The notes beneath the pieces were generated by a model, which ran no database searches, had not been told where the DNA came from, and was given only the letters and a program-made list of their open reading frames with translations. From contig NZ_LZJZ01000021.1 in assembly GCF_001667585.1 (NCBI RefSeq), positions 124,001-188,000 of the forward strand: a stretch of 64,000 nt of DNA, in the 5' to 3' direction. The stretch is from Mycobacterium sp. E2733 (GTDB taxonomy: Bacteria > Actinomycetota > Actinomycetes > Mycobacteriales > Mycobacteriaceae). Both the position numbers and the translations under genes were made by a program. Each line of letters begins with the position of its first letter. Within the stretch, counting starts at the first letter, position 1. This document shows, piece after piece, positions 56,563-64,000 of the stretch.

Positions 56563-57273
56563 CGTAAGAGATTCGCCTTGACGCATGTTGCACGCGTGTC
56601 ACGCCGCTCAGCAAAACAAACTTGTCCCGCCACCTCTTTCGTTCTCATACCGGACGGGCGCCGCCGCGTCCCGAACCCGACATCGGCAGCGGTCGCCGTT
56701 TGCAGACCCCCGCGTATCAAAATTGCTGTGGCGGGCTCGGGCGCTTTGCGCCCGGGTTCATCCACGCCTGCGCACACTGATCGGCTGGCGCTTCGAAATT
56801 CCGATCTTTCACGTGCTAAGCGCCATGCGTCCGGTTCGCTTGCACAGGAAAAATGCGTCGCTCGTTCCCGGAGTCGACGGCGATCGAGGCTTGCTGTCGT
56901 CCGTCCCTCGCTTTGACCGAGGCTGACGTCGAACGTTGCTGCCGCCGGGCGGTGTATGTCCGAAGGTAATTCACCCAACCCAGGGTCGACGCAGCGGGAG
57001 ATCTAGACACTGGGTATGCCGTTGCCGCGGCGGTGTCTCGCCGGCAGGCTCGGCTGTGACTGATCTGCCAAACCTCCACGCGCGCGTTCACGCCGCGTTG
57101 GTCGAACGTTCAAATTTCCGAGGTCGGGACTGCGCTCCTCGAACATGTTGAGCCGGAGCGGGATTCGGGGATCCAGACGGACGCGGTGGTGCGGAGATGT
57201 GAGTTTATGCACTGGGTCACGGTTCTCCGGTAGCCTTGTTTAGACCCGCCCGGTCGCGGGTAGAGCTGCGCCA

Positions 57274-58065
57274 ATGTGGGGGTCAGTGCTGGGGCTGGGA
57301 ATTCTGGCGGCGCTCAATCCGGTGCGTCTCGGCCTCGCGCTCCTGATGATCTCCCGGCCGCGGCCCGGGCCGAATCTGCTTGCCTACTGGCTAGGTGGCC
57401 TCACCGTATGTGTGCCCGAATTGGTGGCACCGCTGATGCTGCTGAACTTCACGTCCACGTTCGGCACCCTCGGGCACGGCTCGGCCGCCCCGGCCGCGAA
57501 CTCCACCCTCCCCCACATCCAAATCGGGCTTGGCGTGCTCGCGCTGTCGATCGCCACGGTGATGGCCGTGCGCTTCTCAACGCGCGAGCGGGCGGAGGCC
57601 CGAGTATCGAGCCACGGAACCTCGACTGCCGCGCCGGCCTCGGATACGCCGATCGCGATCCCACGATTTCTGAGCCGGGCACAGGATGTTTCCGCCGACG
57701 AGCGTTCCGGAATGCGGCGCCTGCTCCACCGCGCGCACCGGGCGTGGGAGAAAGGATCGCTGTGGATTGCCTGGGTGATCGGGCTGGCCTCGGTGCCGGT
57801 CGATGGCGTGCTCTTCATCCTCGCGATCATCGTGGCGTCGAGGGCGGCCGTCGCCACGCAGGTAAGCGCTTCGATCGCGTTCGTCCTCTTGATGTATTCC
57901 GTCGTCGAAATGATCCTGGTCGGTTATGTCGCGGCGCCGGCCCGAACCCAGGCCGTCCTGCGGCAGCTGCACGACTGGGTGCGCGCCCACCACCGGCAGA
58001 TTCTCGTCACCGTCTTCACCGTGGTCGGGGTCACGCAGCTGGCCCAGGGCATGCACATCCTCTGA
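57274..58065 (+). CDS. Gap/Sap-family lipid-addressing membrane protein
   Basis: A 263-residue protein with about six membrane helices in two groups split by a hydrophilic Ala/Ser-rich loop (residues about 108-155). GLGILAALNPVRLGLALLMISRPRPGPNLLAYWLGG is the typical N-terminus of the GAP family, and the C-terminal half has DGVLFILAIIVASRAAVATQV. In M. smegmatis Gap is needed to bring glycopeptidolipids to the cell surface, and Sap does so for sulfolipid. Lying divergent to an NRPS operon, it is a good candidate for exporting an NRPS-derived lipopeptide. A 6-bp hairpin (57244-57261) lies just upstream of the ATG. Confidence 0.85.
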   Translation: MWGSVLGLGILAALNPVRLGLALLMISRPRPGPNLLAYWLGGLTVCVPELVAPLMLLNFTSTFGTLGHGSAAPAANSTLPHIQIGLGVLALSIATVMAVRFSTRERAEARVSSHGTSTAAPASDTPIAIPRFLSRAQDVSADERSGMRRLLHRAHRAWEKGSLWIAWVIGLASVPVDGVLFILAIIVASRAAVATQVSASIAFVLLMYSVVEMILVGYVAAPARTQAVLRQLHDWVRAHHRQILVTVFTVVGVTQLAQGMHIL

Positions 58066-58108
58066 CCTATCGGGTTATAGCCCGGCGGGAACGGGTAGTG
58101 GTTGGATT

Positions 58109-58855
58109 GTGGAGAGCCAACACCGGTTCGAGGTGATAGCCCACGAGATGGACCGAAGCTCGTCGGGGGTCTCATTCCTGCTCCTGGATCGTGACCTGCG
58201 AATTAGGGCGGCGAGCGTCGCATACGAGCAGGTCACCTTGCGGGAGCCTGGCGAGCTGCCCGGGCAGTTCCTCTTCGACGCGTTTCCCGACAATCCCAAC
58301 GATCCCCAGGCGAACGGCACGGCGAACCTCGCCGCGTCTTTGGAGACCGTGATGCGCACCCGCGACGCGCATGACATGCGGATACAGCGTTACGACGTCC
58401 GCGACCCGGTTTCGCCCGATCAGTTCGTGCCGAAGGTGTGGTGCCCCACCAACGCTCCCCTGGTCGACCACGGCGAGTTGGTCGGCGTGGCTCACCGCGT
58501 CGAAGAGGTTTCGGAAAGCAAGCAAATGCTAGCGGAGATGGCGCGCGTGGCCGGTCAGGGTGGCTCCTGGACCCCGGCCCAAGTCCTCCATACGCTCGAG
58601 GCGATCAACGCGGCGGAGTGTGCCCGCCTCGGTGAACGCCTGCAGGCGGTGGTCGCCGAGAACCGGCAGCTGCGGCGCGCAATCGAAACGCGAGACACGA
58701 TCGGCCAAGCCAAGGGCATGCTGATGGAGCGATTCGACATCGACGCAGCGGGCGCGTTCGAACTGCTGGTGAAGCTTTCGCAAGACACCAATGCCCGGGT
58801 GGAGCAGATCGCCCTCAAGCTGGTGGAGATCGACCATCCCCCGAGCGCCCAGTGA
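58109..58855 (+). CDS. PAS-ANTAR domain regulator
   Basis: A 248-residue protein from GTG 58109; ATG 58148 is a shorter option and neither has a strong ribosome binding site. Residues about 15-140 resemble a PAS sensor (SGVSFLLLDRDLRIRAASVAYEQVT). The last 65 residues are an ANTAR RNA-binding domain: RQLRRAIETRDTIGQAKGMLMERF, then AFELLVKLSQDTNARVEQIALKLVE. ANTAR proteins bind paired hairpins in nascent mRNA and stop termination. It follows the Gap-like gene by 43 bp on the same strand. Hairpins in this locus are possible targets, which is a guess. Confidence 0.85.
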   Translation: MESQHRFEVIAHEMDRSSSGVSFLLLDRDLRIRAASVAYEQVTLREPGELPGQFLFDAFPDNPNDPQANGTANLAASLETVMRTRDAHDMRIQRYDVRDPVSPDQFVPKVWCPTNAPLVDHGELVGVAHRVEEVSESKQMLAEMARVAGQGGSWTPAQVLHTLEAINAAECARLGERLQAVVAENRQLRRAIETRDTIGQAKGMLMERFDIDAAGAFELLVKLSQDTNARVEQIALKLVEIDHPPSAQ

Positions 58856-58869
58856 GCTGACGCAGACGA

Positions 58870-58902
58870 TGCGCCCGATGCGCGCGTCGTTGATCGGGCG
58901 CA
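58870..58902 (+). terminator. Strong inverted repeat after the PAS-ANTAR gene
   Basis: TGCGCCCGAT and ATCGGGCGCA form a perfect 10-bp stem with a 13-nt loop, starting 15 bp after the stop codon. No T-run follows, as is usual for mycobacterial terminators. Confidence 0.5.
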
Positions 58903-59048
58903 GCCGCTCGCCTTGAACATCGGTGACACCAGCGCACGCGCCAAGCCCGGCTGCATCGGGCGCGAGGAAATTCGACAAATACAAGTCCTGACCGCGGGAA
59001 GATAAAAAGGCATCTGCGTCTCGTTTCTCGGCCGGGTTGGGAGCGCTC

Positions 59049-60566
59049 GTGATCACTTTGGACCGCTTGGTGAACGTGCTGGGTGGTTATGGGGTCCGGC
59101 TGGCCTGGTCATCGGTGCCCAGGTCCACCGAACTGCGCAGCGTGGCCCTACGCGAGGGCGAGCGTGCCGTGACCGGTGACGTCTTGCTGGCGATCGGCGC
59201 CGCTTCGGTCAGCGAGGCGGTCCGCTGGGCGAGCGCGGCGCACGCGGTCCTGGTATTGGCGCGCGACGACGGCGAACCGATGACGTCGAATGAGGACGCT
59301 GGGGTCGGCGCGGTGATGCTGGTCGACGAGACGCTGTCGTGGAGCGAGGCCGCCGCCGTCATCTACGGGCTGGTGCTGGAGGGCCGCGAAACCGCGGCCG
59401 GTCGAGGCCCGACCGATCTGTTCGCACTGGCCGACAGCCTGGCGGACACGGTCGGCAACGCCGTTGTCATTCACGATGCGCTGTTGCGCGTGCTCGCTTA
59501 TTCACGGCTCCAGCAACACGCCGACCCGGCCCAGGTCGAGACCATCCTGGGCCGACAGACTCCGGATCGGCTGCGCGCCCTGTTCGATGCCCGTGGCGTA
59601 TTCGCCCATCTGACGAACTCGGACGAACCGTTGTTCGTCGAGGGCGATGCGGAGTCCGGCGTGACCGGGCGCATGGTCGCGGCGGTGCGCTCCGGCCGAG
59701 AACTGATGGGGTCGGTGTGGGTGGCCTGCTCCGATCCGCTGGAGGAAACGCGGAGGGACGCCTTGGCCGAGGGCGCGCAGACGGTGGGCCTACACCTGCT
59801 GCGGTCCCAGGCCAGCGCCGACCTCGAGCGTCAGGTCGAATCCGAACTGGTGATCCGGTTACTGGAAGGCAGCGCTGACTCCGCCACGGCGGCAAGCAAG
59901 CTCGGCCTGCCGCAGAGCGGTTTGCGGGTGATCGCGCTGCAGGCGTCCGTCGGCGCCAAACGCGACGCCGCCCTGCTGTTGGCGTTCGAACGCGCCACCG
60001 CCGGCTTCGGCTGGTCGCGTCCCGGTCGCAGCGCCTTGGCAGGCAACACCATCTACACCGTGCTGCCCGCAGAGCAGGCCTCGGTGGCGCGCCACTGGGT
60101 CACCGGTCTCGGAGCGGCCCTGCCCGAAGGGGTGGCTTTGTTGGCCGGTGTCAGCGGGCCGGCCGCGGTGACCGATCTGGCCGCTGCGCGTCAGGAGGCC
60201 GACGAATGCCTGGCGTTACACGAGGCGTCGCCCGCATCCGCGCCCCCCGCCTACGACGAATCGTGGGACGACATCCTGCTCCAGCGGTTACGGACGGCGG
60301 CGCGAGCCGGCCGGTCTCCGACTCGTGGACCCGTGGCCGAGCTGGGACGCCACGACCGCGCTCATGGAACCGACTACCTCGCCACGCTGCGGGCGTGGCT
60401 AGGGGCGCTGGGCGACCCGGCCGAAGCCGGTGACCGTCTAGGAGTACACGAAAACACGGTGCGTTACCGGCTCCGCAAGATGGCCGAAATCACCAATCTC
60501 CCACTGGATGACGCCAGGAAGCGGCTGGCCATGATGATCGAACTCGCGGCCACCGATATCGATTGA
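59049..60566 (+). CDS. PucR/CdaR-family transcriptional regulator
   Basis: About 505 residues. GTG 59049 is chosen for the GGGAG 5 nt upstream; TTG 59037 is possible. The N-terminal part is a PucR-type ligand domain (VLGGYGVRLAWSS, GERAVTGDVLLAIG), the centre a GAF-like region with NAVVIHDALLRVLAYS, then a GGDEF-like CdaR domain. The C-terminal helix-turn-helix is the PucR_HTH type: GDPAEAGDRLGVHENTVRYRLRKMAEIT. Such proteins usually activate catabolic genes in response to a substrate; the gabD2 gene 2.5 kb downstream is one possible target. Target and ligand are not readable. Confidence 0.88.
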   Translation: MITLDRLVNVLGGYGVRLAWSSVPRSTELRSVALREGERAVTGDVLLAIGAASVSEAVRWASAAHAVLVLARDDGEPMTSNEDAGVGAVMLVDETLSWSEAAAVIYGLVLEGRETAAGRGPTDLFALADSLADTVGNAVVIHDALLRVLAYSRLQQHADPAQVETILGRQTPDRLRALFDARGVFAHLTNSDEPLFVEGDAESGVTGRMVAAVRSGRELMGSVWVACSDPLEETRRDALAEGAQTVGLHLLRSQASADLERQVESELVIRLLEGSADSATAASKLGLPQSGLRVIALQASVGAKRDAALLLAFERATAGFGWSRPGRSALAGNTIYTVLPAEQASVARHWVTGLGAALPEGVALLAGVSGPAAVTDLAAARQEADECLALHEASPASAPPAYDESWDDILLQRLRTAARAGRSPTRGPVAELGRHDRAHGTDYLATLRAWLGALGDPAEAGDRLGVHENTVRYRLRKMAEITNLPLDDARKRLAMMIELAATDID

Positions 60567-60582
60567 GTCGACGCTGTCAGAA

Positions 60583-60613
60583 TCCGACAACCGGCGGCGG
60601 CGCCATTGTCGGA
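60583..60613. promoter_or_regulatory. Inverted repeat between pucR and the Rv1733c-like gene
   Basis: TCCGACAA and TTGTCGGA are perfect 8-bp arms with a 15-nt GC-rich loop, 17 bp after the pucR-family stop and 85 bp before the next start. It could be a terminator or an operator; no T-run follows. Confidence 0.4.
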
Positions 60614-60697
60614 CTTCGGCAAGCCATGCGGCAACTGTGCGCGCCACCATTGAGGTGAACAACTTACGGCCTTCCCAATCCCTCGATAGGACATCCG

Positions 60698-61327
60698 ATG
60701 ACTGCCCCGCGTCACGATGATCGACCGCCGTGCCCGCGCAGAGCCGAGGATCCTGCCGTGCTGGAGACGTTCACCGTGCCGCTGCCGCGAAAGCTGTTCT
60801 CTCGGCTGTTCGGCCGCAACCCACTGCTACGGGCAAGCGACCGGGTTGAGGCGCTGCTCCTGGTGCTCGCCCTCGCGGTGTCGCTGTTCACCGTACCGAT
60901 CGCCGCTGCCGTCGGCACCGCGGTCTATGACTCGCGGAGCCGCGTTTACGCGGAGCAGGTGCAAACTCGCAGCCCGGTGACCGCGACGGTCATGGGGGAC
61001 AGCCACTCCCCTAGGAAATTTGACAGCCGGACGGTCCAGATGCCCGCCCGATGGGATTTCGCCGGGGCAGAGCGCGCTGGAGACATCGCCGCACCCCCCG
61101 CGGCCAAAGTCGGTGACGAGGTCGAGATCTGGGTCGATGCCCAGGGTTCGCCCTTGACCCGGCCGAATGTATCGCCCCGCACCGCGGCGGTCACCATCGC
61201 CTTCGCGATCTGGAGTGCCGTAAGCCTCGCGGTAGCCGCGTCCTTCGCCGGCGCCCGGCACGCCCTCGACCGAGCCCGTTACACCCGCTGGCAGCGCGAC
61301 TTCGACCGCTTCGTCGGGCAACGGTGA
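60698..61327 (+). CDS. Rv1733c-like two-helix membrane protein
   Basis: A 209-residue protein with two membrane helices (about residues 50-75, LLLVLALAVSLFTVPIAAAVGTAVY, and about 165-185, AVTIAFAIWSAVSLAVAAS) flanking a 90-residue outer loop. Order of segments and length match Rv1733c of M. tuberculosis: FGRNPLLRASDRVEALL, AAVGTAVYDSRSRVYAEQ, DEVEIWVD. Rv1733c belongs to the DosR dormancy regulon and is a T-cell antigen; its molecular role is unknown. No convincing DosR box was seen in the 131 bp upstream. The gabD2 gene is nearby here as in M. tuberculosis. Confidence 0.85.
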   Translation: MTAPRHDDRPPCPRRAEDPAVLETFTVPLPRKLFSRLFGRNPLLRASDRVEALLLVLALAVSLFTVPIAAAVGTAVYDSRSRVYAEQVQTRSPVTATVMGDSHSPRKFDSRTVQMPARWDFAGAERAGDIAAPPAAKVGDEVEIWVDAQGSPLTRPNVSPRTAAVTIAFAIWSAVSLAVAASFAGARHALDRARYTRWQRDFDRFVGQR

Positions 61328-61752
61328 GCTGAGGACCACCACCAGCGATCGGGCACCCGGTACCCGCAGCAGCCCCTGCGGGTACTGAGGTTGTTCCGCG
61401 CGGGTTCGTGGCAAATCGCGTTGTCGGCTCCGAACAACGGCGTAAGCCGGCGTTGTCCATTTCGGGCAAGCGCCTTGGCGCCCGCGCGGGCCACCATGGA
61501 AGTAGCAGTTCGGAATCCACAAGCGGAGGTGTGCGGTGAGCGGCGGAACGCAGCGTATCGCATTGGCCGACACCGCATCTGATCTTTTCCGCGTCCAACC
61601 GCGGAGCCGCCCCCGGGCTTTACCGCCCGTGGCGCGCCCGCACGATGACTCCGACGCACGCTTGCCCCCCACGGGCTCCGCGTCGTCAGGGACGGCTGCC
61701 ACCCGCCGGCCCGTCCCTGACGACACCCCTACTCGATGAAGGAAATAACGCA
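61328..61752. other. 425-bp intergenic region
   Basis: No convincing gene on either strand. The only clear structure is the 14-bp inverted repeat at 61682-61724. A GC-rich direct stretch around 61450-61490 has no obvious function. Confidence 0.5.
61682..61724. promoter_or_regulatory. 14-bp perfect inverted repeat before the Gre-like pair
   Basis: GTCGTCAGGGACGG and CCGTCCCTGACGAC form a perfect 14-bp stem with a 15-nt loop, ending 28 bp before the first Gre-like ATG. This is the strongest hairpin in the right arm. It could terminate upstream transcription or act as a leader switch for the Gre-like genes. Confidence 0.55.
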
Positions 61753-62319
61753 ATGACCAGATGCGCACCTGTCTCTATCACGCCGCAGCACCGGCGCCGA
61801 CTGCAGGACGAGCTCGCCGCGCTGCGCTCCCGGCGCAGCATCGAAGTCCCCGACGACGCCATGGATTACGGCGGGCACCGCTGCACGCGACCCGCGGCAC
61901 GACGAAAACGCATTCGCGAGATCGAGGACCTGCTGGCCACGGCCGTAGTGCGTGACGATCCCGCACGCGAACGGATCGCGGGCCCGGGCATGGTGGTGAC
62001 CATTCGCCACGACGCCAGCGGTGAAACAGAAACGCTGCTGCTCGGCCGGCGGGGCGCCGAAAGCGCCGACATCAAGGTGTACTCGATGGCGTCGCCGCTG
62101 GGCCGGTGCATCGCCGGCGCTCGCCCCGGCGAGCAACGCATCTATGCGATTCCGCATGACACCGGGCGGCTCGTGACCATGCTCAAGGCCGTTCCGTACC
62201 GGGCCGCATCACGAGATGCGCAAGCCCGCAGCGATTGCGTCCATCGAACGCGCGGGAACGGCGTCCTGGACCGGCAGCCATTGACCACCATTGACGGAAA
62301 GGGGAACGACCATGACTAG
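61753..62319 (+). CDS. GreA/GreB-family-like protein, first of a tandem pair
   Basis: A 188-residue protein from ATG 61753, with AAGGAA 8 nt upstream. The N-terminal part (TPQHRRRLQDELAALRSRR) is a short coiled-coil type start, and RRKRIREIEDLLATAVV continues it. The C-terminal part has the Gre FKBP-like pattern GPGMVVTIRHDASGETETLLLG, then SMASPLGRCIAGARPGEQ. Gre factors enter the RNA polymerase secondary channel; the usual acidic tip between the helices is replaced here by a Gly/His/Arg-containing stretch, so transcript cleavage is doubtful. A basic tail of about 30 residues follows the domain. It overlaps the next gene by 8 bp. Confidence 0.8.
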   Translation: MTRCAPVSITPQHRRRLQDELAALRSRRSIEVPDDAMDYGGHRCTRPAARRKRIREIEDLLATAVVRDDPARERIAGPGMVVTIRHDASGETETLLLGRRGAESADIKVYSMASPLGRCIAGARPGEQRIYAIPHDTGRLVTMLKAVPYRAASRDAQARSDCVHRTRGNGVLDRQPLTTIDGKGNDHD

Positions 62320-62779
62320 CGTGCAGCCCGCGTGGCTTACGCCGCAGGCCTACGTGCGGCTCCAGCAGGAACTGGCTGACCTGCGAGAGTTGTGTGGCGG
62401 CAACGTGTTTGGCGAAGACGCCGATGAGAGCGCGGCCGCTGTCCAGCGCGCATGGCGGCTGCGGATTCAACGGATCCATGACCTGCTGCTCAACGCCGTC
62501 GTCGGCGAGGATCCGCCCGACGACGGGGTCGCCGAACCCGGCATGGTCTTGACCGTCCGCTACGACGACACCGGAGACATCGAGACCTTCCTGCTGGGCG
62601 CGCGCGGCGCCGAGTACGGCGGCGTGGAGGTGTATTCGGTTCATTCCCCGCTGGGCGCGGCCATCACGGGGGCGCGTCCCGGTGAGCAGCGCAGGTACGT
62701 GCCGCCCAGCGGCGTCGGGCTCACCGTCACGCTCCTGGACGCGGTGCCATACGGCGTCCACCTCGCCGGCATGAACTGA
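62312..62779 (+). CDS. GreA/GreB-family-like protein, second of a tandem pair
   Basis: A 155-residue paralogue of the preceding protein, starting at ATG 62312 behind AAAGGGG. Matching segments: TPQAYVRLQQELADLREL, RIQRIHDLLLNAVVGEDPP, EPGMVLTVRYDDTGDIETFLLGARGAE and SVHSPLGAAITGARPGEQRRYVPP. It lacks the basic tail of its neighbour. The tip between the helices has GEDADES, so acidic residues are present here, unlike the first copy. The pair probably arose by tandem duplication and could compete with GreA for RNA polymerase. Confidence 0.8.
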   Translation: MTSVQPAWLTPQAYVRLQQELADLRELCGGNVFGEDADESAAAVQRAWRLRIQRIHDLLLNAVVGEDPPDDGVAEPGMVLTVRYDDTGDIETFLLGARGAEYGGVEVYSVHSPLGAAITGARPGEQRRYVPPSGVGLTVTLLDAVPYGVHLAGMN

Positions 62780-62837
62780 TGCCGGCCGCGAAGCCTGCAG
62801 TTCCTGGCGCCTTGAGCCCGACAACGATGGTGCCGGC

Positions 62838-62930
62838 ATGCTGTTCGAAGTAATCGACCCGTTGGCGATGATGTTCCTTCTGCTGGCGGTGCTCTTTCTC
62901 ATGATGGCGGTCGCTTATGGACGAATGTGA
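62838..62930 (+). CDS. Possible 30-residue single-pass membrane peptide
   Basis: ATG 62838 opens a 30-codon frame ending TGA 62930. The product begins MLFEVIDPLAMMFLLLAVLF and is almost wholly hydrophobic, ending AYGRM. It would be one membrane helix. The ribosome binding site is weak (GATGG). It lies 58 bp after the second Gre-like gene and 95 bp before gabD2. Chance is not excluded. Confidence 0.35.
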   Translation: MLFEVIDPLAMMFLLLAVLFLMMAVAYGRM

Positions 62931-63025
62931 CGGCGCCTTTCCACTGCTTCGCGCGCGAGCACGGGAACATCGGGCAATCTCGGGCGGATAGTCTGGTGTC
63001 CTGGACTTCTGCGAGAGGAAGCGAC

Positions 63026-64000
63026 ATGTCTGCACCGTCAGCCGACGTCTTCGACCGCCTGCGTCAGCTCGCCGCGATCAAAGACGCCGCCGCACGCGAG
63101 ACCAAGACGATCGACGAGGTGTTCACGGGCAAGCCTTTGACCACGATCTCCGTCGCCACGGCTGAAGACGTCGAAGCCGCATTCGCTGAGGCGCGGGCGG
63201 CTCAGGTCGACTGGGCGAACCGCCCGGTCTCCGAGCGCATCGACGTCATCAGCCGCTACCGCGACCTGGTCGTCGAGAACCGCGAGTTCCTGATGGATCT
63301 CCTGCAAGCGGAGGCGGGCAAGGCCCGATGGGCCGCGCAGGAGGAGATCGTCGATCTGATGGCGAATGCGAATTACTACGTTCGCGTATCGGCGGACCTG
63401 CTCAAGCCCCGGACAGTGCAGGCGCTGCTCCCCGGGATCGGCAAGACAACGGTCGCCTACCAGCCCAAAGGCGTGGTCGGGGTGATCTCACCGTGGAACT
63501 ACCCCATGACGCTGACGGCGTCCGACTCGGTCCCGGCGCTGCTGGCGGGTAATGCGGTGGTGCTCAAGCCGGACAGCCAGACCCCGTATTGCGCGCTCGC
63601 GTGTGCCGAGCTTTTGTACAAGGCCGGCCTGCCGCGAGCGCTCTACGCGGTCGTGCCCGGCCCGGGCTCGGTGGTCGGCACCGCAATCATCGACAACTGC
63701 GACTACTTGATGTTCACCGGCTCGACCGCCACCGGCAGGCAACTCGCCGAACACGCGGGCCGCCGGCTGATCGGTTTCTCGGCCGAGCTCGGGGGCAAGA
63801 ACGCGATGATCGTGACGCGCGGGGCCAACCTCGACAAGGCTGCCAGGGCGGCCACCCGCGCGTGCTTCTCGAACGCGGGCCAGTTGTGCATCTCGATTGA
63901 GCGGATTTACGTCGAGAAGGACATTGCCGAGGAGTTCACCGGCAAGTTCGGCGCCGCGGTCCGAAACATGAAGCTGGGCACCGCGTATGACTTCTCGGTC
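63026..64000 (+). CDS. gabD2: Succinate-semialdehyde dehydrogenase GabD2, 3' partial
   Basis: The first 325 residues of an NAD(P)-dependent aldehyde dehydrogenase; the gene runs off the window in frame. It starts at ATG 63026 with GAGAGGAA 5 nt upstream. The sequence follows Rv1731 (GabD2) closely: VFDRLRQLAAIKDAAARETKTIDEVF, the cofactor segment PWNYPMTL, SAELGGKN with the general-base Glu and NAGQLCIS with the catalytic Cys. It oxidises succinic semialdehyde to succinate in the cytoplasm, completing the GABA route around the 2-oxoglutarate dehydrogenase step. A regulator of the PucR type upstream is a possible controller. Confidence 0.92.
   Translation, partial: MSAPSADVFDRLRQLAAIKDAAARETKTIDEVFTGKPLTTISVATAEDVEAAFAEARAAQVDWANRPVSERIDVISRYRDLVVENREFLMDLLQAEAGKARWAAQEEIVDLMANANYYVRVSADLLKPRTVQALLPGIGKTTVAYQPKGVVGVISPWNYPMTLTASDSVPALLAGNAVVLKPDSQTPYCALACAELLYKAGLPRALYAVVPGPGSVVGTAIIDNCDYLMFTGSTATGRQLAEHAGRRLIGFSAELGGKNAMIVTRGANLDKAARAATRACFSNAGQLCISIERIYVEKDIAEEFTGKFGAAVRNMKLGTAYDFSV

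Larger units (their letters stand above)
56173..57273. other. 1.1-kb non-coding divergent region between mbtH and the Gap-like gene
   Basis: Open frames here are short, overlap each other and lack protein-like composition, so no gene is called. The stretch is more AT-rich than its neighbours. It must hold the mbtH-NRPS and Gap-like gene promoters and contains at least three inverted repeats: 56417-56436, 56546-56562 and 57244-57261. A small regulatory RNA cannot be excluded. Confidence 0.6.

Noticed and set aside
56403-56978. A 191-codon minus-strand frame upstream of mbtH
   Set aside because: Composition is not protein-like, it overlaps other random frames, and it lacks a ribosome binding site or any known motif.
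56173-57273. Search for an IdeR iron box in front of mbtH and the NRPS
   Set aside because: No TTAGGTTAG-type palindrome is present, so a siderophore role is not supported by regulation.
60600-60620. TTGTCGGACTTCGGCAA before the Rv1733c-like gene as a DosR box
   Set aside because: It is only 17 bp and lacks the GGGAC and GTCCC half-sites; half of it is better explained by the 8-bp inverted repeat.

Overview
The window is GC-rich actinobacterial DNA. Its gene content is that of a Mycobacterium, probably a slow-growing non-tuberculous species: a PknE-type kinase with a periplasmic DsbA-like domain, an Rv1733c-like membrane protein, GabD2, steroid-degradation enzymes of the KshA and KstD families, a Gap/Sap-type lipid-addressing membrane protein and a DUF732 secreted protein. 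No tRNA, rRNA, CRISPR array or insertion sequence was seen.

Left arm (1-24771). A steroid-type cluster opens the window: an unrecognised partial gene, a small CxxC protein coupled to a KshA-like Rieske oxygenase, and a divergent KstD-like flavoprotein. A PadR regulator, an F420-type LLM oxidoreductase, a membrane protein and a frameshifted FAD oxidoreductase follow. From 8026 to 14352 lies an arsenic/metal island with two units. One is a minus-strand operon encoding an ArsR-ArsC fusion and a Tat/lipoprotein multicopper oxidase. The other is a plus-strand series of APC permease, DoxX, arsR, acr3, arsC and an ArsI/CadI-like gene. A perfect palindrome sits between the two units. Next come a flavin reductase, a RibD-type reductase, pknE, a DUF1707 protein, an MFS transporter, the asnO-ngg pair for the osmolyte N-acetylglutaminylglutamine amide, and a DUF732 protein.

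Centre (24775-56172). One minus-strand gene of 10,385 codons encodes an eight-module nonribosomal peptide synthetase (NRPS), preceded by an mbtH-like gene. The module order is C-A-T-E, C-A(N-methyltransferase)-T, C-A-T, C-A-T, C-A-T-E, C-A-T, C-A-T-E, C-A-T-TE. The expected product is an octapeptide with D residues at 1, 5 and 7 and an N-methyl group at 2. I do not recognise the product. Modules 1 and 4 share a 1,669-bp segment that is identical except for two synonymous changes seen, which points to recent gene conversion of an adenylation unit. A divergent Gap-like membrane gene about 1.1 kb away is a candidate export partner.

Right arm (57274-64000). This holds gap, a PAS-ANTAR regulator, a PucR/CdaR regulator, an Rv1733c-like protein, two tandem GreA/B-like proteins, a possible 30-residue membrane peptide and the start of gabD2, which runs off the window. 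Several strong inverted repeats punctuate these genes.
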